A stretch of DNA of 64,000 nucleotides, taken from the NCBI RefSeq assembly GCF_007671725.1, contig NZ_VCNM01000001.1, forward strand, positions 186,001 to 250,000, given 5' to 3'. Position numbers and translations under genes: made by a program. The stretch comes from Halorubrum depositum (GTDB lineage Archaea > Halobacteriota > Halobacteria > Halobacteriales > Haloferacaceae). Shown here piece after piece: positions 8,535-16,855 of this stretch (position 1 is the first letter of the stretch; every line of letters begins with the position of its first letter). The notes beneath the pieces are model-generated. The model ran no database searches and was not told where the DNA came from. It was given only the letters and a program-made list of their open reading frames with translations.

Positions 8535-8963
8535 CGGTACGACACTGGTAGTCGCTACTCACGCCGCCGCCGACTAACCGTTCGTCAAGCATTTTTTGAG
8601 AGCGGTACGTCGTCGGTCGCCGAATTAGTCGAACTCGACCAATGATTCTTCGATAATTGGTCTCACCGATGGTCGGCTGTTCGAGATCCGATATATCAGT
8701 TATAGATAGCACTACTGCAAATCTGAGATGTCGCCCGCAACACTAACGACCGGTCTCATCTCCGGCGGCGTGCCGCGTCGACCGGGAAACCCTCGTGGCG
8801 GGCGGTCGCCTGCGCGGCGACGGGCGGGTCGCGTCAGCGACCGGATGTGACGCGCCTGGGTTCTCCGCGCTGTCATCGCTCCCATCGGGGAGTACTCGGG
8901 CGGGGACTGAGGGCGCGCAGTCGGACGTAGCCGACGGACCGATTTAAACGGTCCGCCCCGCGC
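8535..8963. other. Intergenic stretch with a hairpin-rich, GC-rich block
   Basis: The first part (to about 8725) is AT-rich and featureless. From about 8770 the DNA turns GC-rich and forms two perfect hairpins: GTCGCC/GGCGAC (8807-8823) and GGTCGC/GCGACC (8828-8843). These are enclosed by GGGAAACCC (8783-8791) and GGGTTCTCC (8857-8865), which can pair with one mismatch. An open frame without a start codon also crosses this block (ending near 8946), so it may instead be the eroded end of a coding or transposon sequence. Confidence 0.45.
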
Positions 8964-10643
8964 TCAGTCGTCCTGCTCGGCGCCGGCGACGACCACGCGA
9001 TCGCCGTCGTCTTCCTGCCGCTCCGAGACCGAGACCGGGTCGATCCCGCGGCGGGAGGCGTCGAACTCCGAGAGGCCGTACACGAGCCCAGCGAGCAGCA
9101 GGGCGCCGACCGGGAGCAGGACGAGCGGCGTCACGCGGGTGATTCCCCAGACGACGAGCAGGAGGGCGACCACGGCGGCGACGGTGACCGCGTAGTAGAT
9201 CTGCGTCCGGACGTGGTCGATCAGGTCGGCGCCGGTGAACGTCGCCGAGAGGACGGTCGTGTCGGAGATCGGGGAGCTGTGGTCGCCGAAGATGGCGCCC
9301 GAGAAGATGACGCCGACCATCGCCGCGACGAGCGTGTGGCCCGCCGCTCCGCCGCCGCTGATCTCCCACGCGATCGGGATCGCGATCGGGGTGACGATCC
9401 CCATCGTCCCCCACGAGGTGCCGGTCGAGAAGGCGATGACGCCGGCGACGACGAACACGAGAGCCGGCAGGAGCGCCGGCGAGACGGAGCCCACGGCGAC
9501 GTTCGCGACGTACTCCCCGGTTCCGAGGGCGTCGATCGCCCCGCCGATCCCCCAGGCGAGCACGAGAATGGAGGCCGCGGTGAGCATGATCCCGAAGCCG
9601 TCGATGGTGTACTCGGTCGCGTCGCCGAACCCGAAGATGTCGTAGACCCGCCCGAGGACGAAGCCGCTGGCGACCATCGCGAACGAGCCGATCATGAGCG
9701 CCACCTCGTAGGAGGCGTTGAGCGCGGCGTCCCACAGCCGCCCGCCGGCCGCGCCGAACTCGCCGGCGAGGAGGTCGCCGCCGAAGCCGACCGGAGAGAA
9801 CTCGCCGGACCACAGCGCGGTCCCGACCGTGACGGCGACGAGCACCCCCACGGGGACGAAGAAGTTGGCGAGCCGCGGCGTCGACGCCGGCGGTTCGCCG
9901 AGCTCGCCGGCGACGTCCTGCATCGGCACGGCCTCGTCGCGGGTCACCTTCCCGGAGGTCCACGAGCGATGCTCCGCGGTTAGCATCTCGCCGTAGTCCC
10001 GCCCGGAGCCGACGATCAGGAGGACCATCACGATCGCGAGGATCGCGTACATGTTGAACGGGATCGACGAGACGAACACCTCGAACGTGCCGGGACGGTT
10101 CGCCTCCGCGACCCCGGCGGACTCGTACCCCTCGGTGATGAGCGAGAGCTGGAACGCGACCCACGAGGAGATCCCCAGCGTCGCCACCGGCGCGGCGGTG
10201 GAGTCGACGATATACGAGAGCTTCTCGCGGGAGATCCGGAGGCGGTCGGAGACGTCCTTCATCGCCGAGCCGACGATCGCGGTGTTGGCGTAGTCGTCGA
10301 AGAAGAGGACGATTCCGAGCCCCCAGGCGACCAGCCCGGCCTGTCGCTGGGAGTCGAGGCGTTCGAGCGCCCAGTCGCGGACCGCGGCGGTGCCGCCGAG
10401 GTTCCACACCATGGCGACGCCGGAGCCGAGCAGCAGGGTGAACACGAGGATGGTCGCCTGGAACTCGTCGGAGACGGCCGCGACGATCCACTCGAACGTC
10501 TGGACGATCCCGAGCCCGCCGGTGACGATGACGGCCCCCGACCAGATGCCGAGGAACAGCGACAGCACCGCCTTGCGGGTGATCACCGCCAACACGATCG
10601 CGAGCAGCGGCGGGGCGACTGACAGCGCTCCGAAGTCGGTCAT
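8964..10643 (-). CDS. nhaC: Na+/H+ antiporter, NhaC family
   Basis: A 559-residue polytopic membrane protein with about twelve hydrophobic helices. Family signs include FDDYANTAIVGS at about 160-175, STGTSWGTMGIVTPIAIP in the second half and FGDHSSPISDTTVLSA, the conserved stretches of NhaC-type antiporters. The ATG at 10643 is chosen over a far upstream frame: the N-terminus then starts at the first helix, and a TATA-like GTATTTAATAC lies about 26 bases before it, fitting a leaderless transcript. Likely role is sodium extrusion in exchange for protons, suited to a halophile; substrate could also be an organic anion. Confidence 0.88.
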   Translation of the reverse strand: MTDFGALSVAPPLLAIVLAVITRKAVLSLFLGIWSGAVIVTGGLGIVQTFEWIVAAVSDEFQATILVFTLLLGSGVAMVWNLGGTAAVRDWALERLDSQRQAGLVAWGLGIVLFFDDYANTAIVGSAMKDVSDRLRISREKLSYIVDSTAAPVATLGISSWVAFQLSLITEGYESAGVAEANRPGTFEVFVSSIPFNMYAILAIVMVLLIVGSGRDYGEMLTAEHRSWTSGKVTRDEAVPMQDVAGELGEPPASTPRLANFFVPVGVLVAVTVGTALWSGEFSPVGFGGDLLAGEFGAAGGRLWDAALNASYEVALMIGSFAMVASGFVLGRVYDIFGFGDATEYTIDGFGIMLTAASILVLAWGIGGAIDALGTGEYVANVAVGSVSPALLPALVFVVAGVIAFSTGTSWGTMGIVTPIAIPIAWEISGGGAAGHTLVAAMVGVIFSGAIFGDHSSPISDTTVLSATFTGADLIDHVRTQIYYAVTVAAVVALLLVVWGITRVTPLVLLPVGALLLAGLVYGLSEFDASRRGIDPVSVSERQEDDGDRVVVAGAEQDD

Positions 10644-10664
10644 AACCGCCACCACTCGCGCGAG

Positions 10665-10676
10665 AGTATTTAATAC
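10665..10676 (-). promoter_or_regulatory. Likely TATA box of nhaC
   Basis: An AT-rich near-palindrome (GTATTTAATACC) lies about 26 bases before the nhaC start, the expected distance for a leaderless haloarchaeal promoter. Confidence 0.55.
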
Positions 10677-10899
10677 CACCTCGTGATCATAGACTGATAA
10701 ATCGACGAGAATATGTCCCGATCGCGAACTGATCGCGTGTCGATGACGGCTGCGGTGATCGTTCGTCGCTCGATTTCCGTTTCCGGATCCGGATTCGAGA
10801 TTTGCCGAATTGGGGTGTCGGCCGACGGTTCCCGCCCGCGACCGGCGGTATCGGCGCGTATCCGAACGCACTTACGTCCCTGCGACCGACCCACGCGCA

Positions 10900-11946
10900 A
10901 TGTCTGTACGAGTCGGCATCCTCGGCGCCACCGGCGCCGTGGGTCAGCGGTTCATCCAGTTGCTCGACGACCACCCGACGTTCGACCTCGCCGCCGTCAC
11001 CGCGAGCGCGGAGAGCGCCGGGAAATCGTACCGCGAGGCCGCCAAGTGGCGCGTGGACACGCCGATTCCCGAGGGCGTCGCGGAGATGGAAGTCGCGGAG
11101 ACGACGCCCGCGGGGATCGCGGACGACGACGTCGACCTCCTGTTCTCGTCGCTCCCCTCGGGCGTCGCCGCCGAGGTCGAGCCCGCCTTCTTAGAGGAGG
11201 GGTACGTCGTCTCCTCGAACTCCTCGAACGACCGCATGGCCGCGGACGTCCCGCTCACGATCCCCGAGATCAACCCCGGCCACCTCGACCTGATCGAGGT
11301 CCAGCGCGACGAGCGCGGCTGGGACGGCGCGCTCGTGAAGAACCCGAATTGCTCGACGATCACGATGGTGCCCACGCTCGCGGCGATCGACCGCTTCGGC
11401 GTCGAGAGCGTCCGCGTCTCCACCCTGCAGGCGGTCTCGGGCGCGGGCTACTCGGGCGTCACCTCGATGGAGATCATCGACAACGCCATCCCGCACATCG
11501 GCGGCGAAGAGGAGAAGATGGAGACGGAGTCGCGCAAGCTCCTCGGCGAGTTCGACGGCGCGGAAGTCCACCTCCACGGCGCCGACGTGGCGGCCTCCTG
11601 TAACCGGATCCCCACCCTCGACGGCCACCTGGAGAACGTCTTCGCTGAGTTCGCCGAGGACCCGTCCCCGGCCGACCTCCGCGAGGCGATGCGCTCGTTC
11701 GAGGGCGCCGGCGCGCTCCCGAGCTCGCCCGACCAGCTCATCAAGGTGTTCGGCGAGGACGAGCCGGAGCGCCCCCAGCCCCGCCTCGACCGCACGTACG
11801 CGGACGGGATGGGCATCGTCGCCGGCGGCGTCCAGTCGACGGACGCCGGCGCGAAGTACAACTGCCTCGCGCACAACACGATCCGCGGCGCGGCGGGCGC
11901 CTCGCTGTTGAACGGCGAGCTGCTCGTCGAGGAAGGGTACGTATAG
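10900..11946 (+). CDS. asd: Aspartate-semialdehyde dehydrogenase
   Basis: Catalyses reduction of aspartyl phosphate to aspartate semialdehyde with NADPH, the branch to lysine, threonine and methionine. The 348-residue length is normal for the archaeal/fungal type. The N-terminus has the dinucleotide motif GATGAVGQRF; the catalytic Cys is C151 in NPNCSTITM. The ATG at 10900 is preferred because the nucleotide-binding strand begins immediately and a TATA-like ACTTACG lies about 27 bases upstream. It is transcribed divergently from nhaC. No other lysine or threonine pathway gene is adjacent. Confidence 0.95.
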   Translation: MSVRVGILGATGAVGQRFIQLLDDHPTFDLAAVTASAESAGKSYREAAKWRVDTPIPEGVAEMEVAETTPAGIADDDVDLLFSSLPSGVAAEVEPAFLEEGYVVSSNSSNDRMAADVPLTIPEINPGHLDLIEVQRDERGWDGALVKNPNCSTITMVPTLAAIDRFGVESVRVSTLQAVSGAGYSGVTSMEIIDNAIPHIGGEEEKMETESRKLLGEFDGAEVHLHGADVAASCNRIPTLDGHLENVFAEFAEDPSPADLREAMRSFEGAGALPSSPDQLIKVFGEDEPERPQPRLDRTYADGMGIVAGGVQSTDAGAKYNCLAHNTIRGAAGASLLNGELLVEEGYV

Positions 11947-12003
11947 ACCGCCGCGGCGACGGTCGCGTCTCGATCCGGCGGCGCGTTCCCTCGGCTACGA
12001 CGC

Positions 12004-12375
12004 CTATTCTCGGTTGAGTTCGACTCGCGCGCCCCCGTCGAGCGACCGAAGCGGACTCGCGTCGTCGATCTCGGCGACTACGGTCACCGGACCGGCGGCG
12101 CGGGGGTCCCCGTCCGTGCTGGCGGGCGTCGGTCCCCAGAACAGGCAGAGCGCGTTCCCGCGGGGCCAGTAGGCGATCGCCCCGACCGGGACCGTCTCGC
12201 GCGCGTTTTCCGCCGGAACGTCGACCGGGACGTCGAAGTACAGCTCGTCGCCCCACCGCGCCGCGTCGCCCGCGAGCGGGAGCGCGCTCTCGATCGCGTC
12301 GGCGGTCTCCGGGGCGTCGTCCGTCCACGTCGCCGTCAGCTCGCGGTCGCCGACGCGGACCCGCAGGTCGCTCAT
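12004..12375 (-). CDS. Cyclophilin-like fold protein (TM1367-like)
   Basis: A 123-residue protein whose ATG overlaps the stop of the upstream fusion gene (ATGA), so they are very likely translated together. The sequence alternates short strands, with WGDELYFDVP, VGAIAYWPRGNALCLFWGP and VTVVAEID resembling the small cyclophilin-like barrel of the TM1367/DUF3830 kind. The peptidyl-prolyl isomerase active site is not recognisable, so no isomerase activity is claimed. A role linked to the beta-oxidation enzyme is possible from context only. Confidence 0.65.
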   Translation of the reverse strand: MSDLRVRVGDRELTATWTDDAPETADAIESALPLAGDAARWGDELYFDVPVDVPAENARETVPVGAIAYWPRGNALCLFWGPTPASTDGDPRAAGPVTVVAEIDDASPLRSLDGGARVELNRE

Positions 12376-14366
12376 TTTCCTTCGAACTCGGGCTCGCCGT
12401 CGCCCATGAACGCCGTGACGCCCTCCATGAGGTCGTCGGTGTTCATCACGTGGCCGAAGCCCATCGCCTCCACCTCGAGGCCGGCCTCGGCGTCGGTGCG
12501 GCCGGCGTGCATCGCGCGCTTCGTGTACTTCTGGGCGATCGGCGGCCCGGCCGCGAGCGACTCGGCCAGCTCGCGCCCGCGCTCGTCGAGCTCGTCGCCG
12601 GGGACGACCTCGTTGACGAAGCCGTACCCCGCCAGCGTCTCGGCGTCGTAGCGCTCGGCGGTGAAGATGATCTCCTTCGCGCGCCCCTCGCCGACGATCC
12701 GGGCGAGCCGCTGCGTGCCGCCCCATCCCGGGAGGAGCCCGAGGTCGTGCTCGGGCTGGCCGAGCTCCGAGCGCTCGGAGGCGACCCGCATGTCGGCCGC
12801 GGTCGCGAGCTCCATCCCGCCGCCGAGGCAGTAGCCGTCGATGGCGGCGACGACGGGCTTGTCGGAGTCCTCCAGCTTGCCGAACGTCTGCTGTCCCTCC
12901 CGCGAGAGCTCGACGGCGGTGATCGGGTCCGCGCCGCCGGCGGCCATGCTCTGTACGTCGGCGCCGGCGGAGAAGGCGCGGTCGCCGGCGCCGGACAGCA
13001 GGATCGCCCGCACGTCGTCGCTGGCGTCGAGTCGGTCGATCGCGTCGGCGAGCTCGTCGAGCAGCTCCCCGCTGATCGTGTTCATCCGGTGCGGGCGGTC
13101 GATCTCGACGTGGCCGACGCGGTCCGCGACGGAGACGTTGAGGGTGTCGTAGGCGGCGAAGGGGTCGCCCCCGTCCTCGGCGTCGCTTCCCTCGACGCCG
13201 TCCCCGCCGTGGAACCCGCCCGCCGTCGCGGCCTCCCGGAGGTACTCGGTCGCCTCGTAGCGTTCCTCCCCGGTCTCCTCGTGGAGGTCGTCGAGGACGT
13301 CGACGAGGGCGGCGAGCCCCTCGTTGTCCGCCAGCTTCGCCGGGCCGTCCGGGAACCCGGCGCCGAGCATCACGGCGCGGTCGATGGCGGGCGCGTCGGC
13401 GACGTCGTTGCCGATCAGCCCCGCGACCTCGTTGGCCATCACGGCGAGCAGCCGCTTCCGGACGTCCTCGTCGATCGCGTCCGTGGGAATCTGGACGCCG
13501 CCGTCCTCGTAGTCGTAGAACCCCTTGCCGGTCTTCTTGCCGAGCTCCTCCCCTTCGAACTTCTCGACGAGGAGCGGGCAGGGACGGTACGCCTCCCCGA
13601 GGGTCTCGTGCATGTACTCCAAAACGTGATATCCCACGTCGATGCCGACCTGGTCGGTGAGCTCGAACAGGCCCATCGGGAGCCCCACGTCGAACTTCGT
13701 CGTGGAGTCGACCGCCTCCATCGTGGCGTCGCCGGACTCGACGATCCACGCCGCCTCGTTCATCAGCGGGACCAAGATTCGGTTGACGATGAAGCCGGGG
13801 CTGTCCTTCCGGACGCGGACGGGGGTCTTCCCCATCTCCTCCGCGAGCCCCTCGATCAGTTCGAGGGTGTCCTCGGAGGTGTGTTTCCCGGAGATGACCT
13901 CGACGAGGTCCATCCGGACCGGCGGGTTGAAGAAGTGCATCCCGCAGAAGCGCTCGGGGCGGTCGGTCACCTCGGAGAGCTCGGTGATCGAGAGGCTGGA
14001 GGTGTTGGTGACGAAGACGGCCTCTTCGGGCGCGTACTCGACGACCTCGTCGTACACGTCCTTCTTGATCGACATCTTCTCGGGGACGACCTCGACCACC
14101 ACGTCGGCGTCGGCGAGCGAGGCCTCCAGGTCGACGAACGTCCGGACGCGGTCGAGCGCCGCCTCGGCCTCGTCGTCACCGATGCGGTCCTTCTCGGCGA
14201 GCTTGCCGAGCGACCACTCGATCTGGTCGTACCCGTCCTGGACGAGCTCCTCCTCGATGTCCCGCAGCGCCACGTCGTAGCCGGCGAGCGCGGCGACCTC
14301 CGCGATGCCGTGACCCATGTTCCCGGCGCCGAGGACCGTCACGTGCTGGACGTCTTCGAGCTGCAT
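12372..14366 (-). CDS. 3-hydroxyacyl-CoA dehydrogenase / enoyl-CoA hydratase fusion
   Basis: A 664-residue bifunctional enzyme. The N-terminal half (about 1-385) is the NAD-dependent dehydrogenase, with GAGNMGHGIAE at about 11-21 and NTSSLSITEL. The C-terminal part (about 410-664) is a crotonase-fold hydratase with AGDRAFSAGADVQSM, YCLGGGMELA and PEHDLGLLPGWGGTQRL, so both crotonase Glu positions appear present. The order dehydrogenase-then-hydratase is the reverse of bacterial FadB and matches the archaeal type. It may act in fatty-acid degradation or in crotonyl-CoA/3-hydroxybutyryl-CoA conversion. The ATG at 14366 is chosen because the nucleotide-binding strand follows directly. Confidence 0.93.
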   Translation of the reverse strand: MQLEDVQHVTVLGAGNMGHGIAEVAALAGYDVALRDIEEELVQDGYDQIEWSLGKLAEKDRIGDDEAEAALDRVRTFVDLEASLADADVVVEVVPEKMSIKKDVYDEVVEYAPEEAVFVTNTSSLSITELSEVTDRPERFCGMHFFNPPVRMDLVEVISGKHTSEDTLELIEGLAEEMGKTPVRVRKDSPGFIVNRILVPLMNEAAWIVESGDATMEAVDSTTKFDVGLPMGLFELTDQVGIDVGYHVLEYMHETLGEAYRPCPLLVEKFEGEELGKKTGKGFYDYEDGGVQIPTDAIDEDVRKRLLAVMANEVAGLIGNDVADAPAIDRAVMLGAGFPDGPAKLADNEGLAALVDVLDDLHEETGEERYEATEYLREAATAGGFHGGDGVEGSDAEDGGDPFAAYDTLNVSVADRVGHVEIDRPHRMNTISGELLDELADAIDRLDASDDVRAILLSGAGDRAFSAGADVQSMAAGGADPITAVELSREGQQTFGKLEDSDKPVVAAIDGYCLGGGMELATAADMRVASERSELGQPEHDLGLLPGWGGTQRLARIVGEGRAKEIIFTAERYDAETLAGYGFVNEVVPGDELDERGRELAESLAAGPPIAQKYTKRAMHAGRTDAEAGLEVEAMGFGHVMNTDDLMEGVTAFMGDGEPEFEGK

Positions 14367-14518
14367 ACGGCAAGGGTCGGAACCGCCATGGTTGAACGTT
14401 TCCATCTTCCAAACGGAAAACTCGCTGTAAGTTTATTAAGTGGGCGGCGAGCGGGCGCCGAGCGCGACCGCCGCCGCGACCGAAACGGTCGGGTGGCTCC
14501 GGCTCGAACGTGGGGGCG

Positions 14519-15115
14519 ATGGACGACCGAGTCGCGGCGACACTGCGCGAGGACCCGACGATGGCGGCGCTTATCGACCGGCACGGCCCGCTCGCGATCG
14601 ATCCCGCGGACGACGAGTTCGCGCGCCTCTGCACCTCGATCGTGAACCAGCAGCTCTCGACCGCCTCCGCGGCGGCCATCCACGAGCGCTTCGTGGACGT
14701 CCTCGGCGGCGACCCGACCCCGGACCGCGTGCTCGCGGCCGACGAGGCGGCCCTGCGCGAGGCCGGGCTGAGCGGGACGAAGGTCGAGTACCTGCGCGAG
14801 GCCGCCGGCGCGTTCCGCGACGGCGACCGCGACCTGACGCGCGAGGGGCTGGCGGGCGCGAGCGACGAGGCGGTCGTCGACGCGCTCACCGAGATCCGCG
14901 GCGTCGGCGAGTGGACCGCGCGGATGTACCTCATCTTCGCGCTCGGCCGCGAGGACGTGCTGCCGCTCGGCGACCTCGCTGTGCGGAAGGGGATCGAGCG
15001 GGTGTACAACGACGGCGCGGAGCTCTCGCGGGCGGAGATGCGCGAGATCGCCGAGACGTGGCGTCCCTATCGGAGCTACGGGACGCGGTACGTCTGGGCC
15101 GAGTACGAGTCGTGA
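14519..15115 (+). CDS. DNA-3-methyladenine glycosylase, AlkA-like HhH-GPD protein
   Basis: A 198-residue base-excision repair glycosylase lacking the N-terminal domain of E. coli AlkA. It contains the substrate-side motif SIVNQQLST (about 41-49), the helix-hairpin-helix region ALTEIRGVGEWTARMYLIF (about 124-142) and the catalytic Asp in LPLGDLAVRKG. The ATG at 14519 is taken; a GTG three codons upstream is also possible. It is transcribed away from the beta-oxidation gene. The likely job is removing alkylated purines. Confidence 0.9.
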   Translation: MDDRVAATLREDPTMAALIDRHGPLAIDPADDEFARLCTSIVNQQLSTASAAAIHERFVDVLGGDPTPDRVLAADEAALREAGLSGTKVEYLREAAGAFRDGDRDLTREGLAGASDEAVVDALTEIRGVGEWTARMYLIFALGREDVLPLGDLAVRKGIERVYNDGAELSRAEMREIAETWRPYRSYGTRYVWAEYES

Positions 15116-15200
15116 GTGGTTGCGTGCGAATTGGCGGTGAACACCTCTAACGCCCCAGCGGCGTGGGTATAAACGGTCGCCCGAGGATCGGCGGAGAACA

Positions 15201-15336
15201 CTCCCAAAGCCCCGCCCTACACCGCGATCGAACCTCGCGCCTCCCCAGCCTCGCCGCGGCCGCTGACGGCGGCCGCGGGCTCCCTCGCACGCGCTTCTCG
15301 CGCCTCTCGGGCGCTCGAAGGCGCGCGCCACCGCAG
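15201..15336 (-). repeat. Structured repeat element B (second, shorter copy)
   Basis: Read on the minus strand, this block has the same order as element A: hairpin 1 (15294-15320: CTTC, GA, GCGCC, loop, GGCGC, GA, GAAG), then GTGCGAGGGA, then hairpin 2 (arms 15254-15263 and 15269-15278, ten base pairs), then GCGAGGCTGGGG. It ends with GGGGCTTTGGGAG, matching the far end of element A, but the long stem present in A is absent. The stems differ in sequence from A yet pair perfectly. It begins about 30 bases after the stop of the RimK gene, in the same direction. Confidence 0.65.
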
Positions 15337-15366
15337 CTCTTCGTGAATCGTCGACGGCGCGTCGGC

Positions 15367-16722
15367 CTACTCCTCTTCTTCGAGGATCTCCCCGGCCTCG
15401 TCGCGCTCCGTCTCGTCGGTGTCGGCGCGCCGCCGGACGTCCACGCGGTAGTCGGTGAGGATGTCGCGGCCGAGGAGGAGCGGGTACTCCATGTGGCCGC
15501 GGTCCTCGACGCTGGCGGTGACGGTGTGCTGGTTCCCGCCGATGCCGATCACGAGGTCGACGACGGGGCGGGCCTTCCCGCCCTTCACGCTCCCCGACTT
15601 GACTCGGGTCATGCTCTTGATCGGGCCGGCGCCGATCTCGGCGGCGAGCTGCGTGTCGATGCTCGTCCGGGTCGCACCCGTGTCGGACTTCGCGAGCGCC
15701 TGCGTGGAGCCGGAGGTGCCGGTGACGACGACCTCCTCGATGTAGCCGATGTCGGGCTGTTCGGCCGTGTTCGGCTTGGGGGCCGGCGCGCAGGTGGGCC
15801 GCGAGTCGTCGAGGGTGGCGGCGATGCGCTCGACGTCGTCGTCGTCCACCTCGCCGTCGACCCGCTCGATCGCGAGCCTCGCGATGTGCGGCGCGGGGCT
15901 GGTGCCCGTCGCCTCGTAGAGTCCCTTGAAGCCGGCCGTCGGGTTCACCTCGAGGACGTACCAGCCGTCGAACCCCTCGACGAGGTCGACGCCGGCGTAG
16001 TCCAGGTCCATCACGTCGGCCGCGTACAGCGCGGTCTCGGCGGCCTCGTCGGGCATGTCGTCGGTCGCGTCCTCGACCGCGCCGCCGAGCGCGACGTTGG
16101 TGCGCCAGTCGCCCTCGGGCGCGTAGCGGTACATCGAGCCGACGATCTCGTCGCCGACGATGTAGACGCGCAGGTCGCGGTGTTTCTCGTCGTCGCGGTC
16201 GATCAGCTTCTGGAGGAACGCCTGCCGGTTGCCGACCTTCGGGTTCACGCGCTCGGTGAGGTCGACCTTCCACGTGCCGCCGCCGTGCGTGCCGATGGCC
16301 GTCTTGTAGACGCCGACCTCGCCGAAGCGCTCGCGCCCCTCGTTGAGCCGGTCGTTCGAGAGCGCGAGCAGCGCGTCGGGCACGCGGATGTTCCAGTCCG
16401 CGAGCGTCGCCGCCGTCGCGAACTTGTGGATCGACGCGAGCACGGCGTTCGGCTCGTTCAGCATCGGTCGGATGCGCTCGAACGTCGCCGCCAGCCCGAG
16501 CAGCTCCGCGGGCTGATCGGTGTTCGAGAGCAGCAGCCGGTTCGCGATGACGTCGACGCTGGGCTCCACCGAGACGTCGCCGTCGTCGACGCTGATCGCG
16601 GCGTTCTCCTCGCGGAGCCAGACGGGCTCGTGGCCGAGGTCCTCGACCGCGTTGCAGATCGCCTTCGTTTCCTTGCTGTTGTGTAACGACAGCACTCCCA
16701 CCCGGACCGTGTCCGAACTCAT
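15367..16722 (-). CDS. RimK-type ATP-grasp glutamate ligase fused to a retropepsin-like (RimB-type) domain
   Basis: A 451-residue fusion. Residues 1-300 form an ATP-grasp ligase of the RimK/LysX type, with GTHGGGTWK (about 144-152), FLQKLI, and metal/nucleotide motif YVLEVNPTAGFKG (about 255-267). Residues 325-440 form a domain like the ATP-dependent zinc-protease/RimB family, with a DTGA motif at 347-350 and LGRDIL near 423, the signatures of a retropepsin-like fold. RimK enzymes add glutamate to protein or small-molecule acceptors. The ATG at 16722 is supported by the ATP-grasp N-terminal domain starting there. It is divergent from an aspartoacylase-family gene. Confidence 0.88.
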   Translation of the reverse strand: MSSDTVRVGVLSLHNSKETKAICNAVEDLGHEPVWLREENAAISVDDGDVSVEPSVDVIANRLLLSNTDQPAELLGLAATFERIRPMLNEPNAVLASIHKFATAATLADWNIRVPDALLALSNDRLNEGRERFGEVGVYKTAIGTHGGGTWKVDLTERVNPKVGNRQAFLQKLIDRDDEKHRDLRVYIVGDEIVGSMYRYAPEGDWRTNVALGGAVEDATDDMPDEAAETALYAADVMDLDYAGVDLVEGFDGWYVLEVNPTAGFKGLYEATGTSPAPHIARLAIERVDGEVDDDDVERIAATLDDSRPTCAPAPKPNTAEQPDIGYIEEVVVTGTSGSTQALAKSDTGATRTSIDTQLAAEIGAGPIKSMTRVKSGSVKGGKARPVVDLVIGIGGNQHTVTASVEDRGHMEYPLLLGRDILTDYRVDVRRRADTDETERDEAGEILEEEE

Positions 16723-16821
16723 GGGCGCACCTGCGCGGGCCCGGGTAAAAGGTCGCCCGATCGGAGAGCGGTCTGACCGTCGACCGGTCGGGGAGGCGAC
16801 GGGTCTCGATCGCCGGGTCGT

Positions 16822-16833
16822 CATATATATACC
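16822..16833 (+). promoter_or_regulatory. TATA-like box in the divergent RimK/aspartoacylase region
   Basis: CATATATATACC stands out in GC-rich DNA about 26-34 bases before the ATG at 16856, matching a leaderless haloarchaeal promoter for the rightward gene. Confidence 0.6.
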
Positions 16834-16855
16834 ACCCCGCCCGCTCCCTCGTGAC

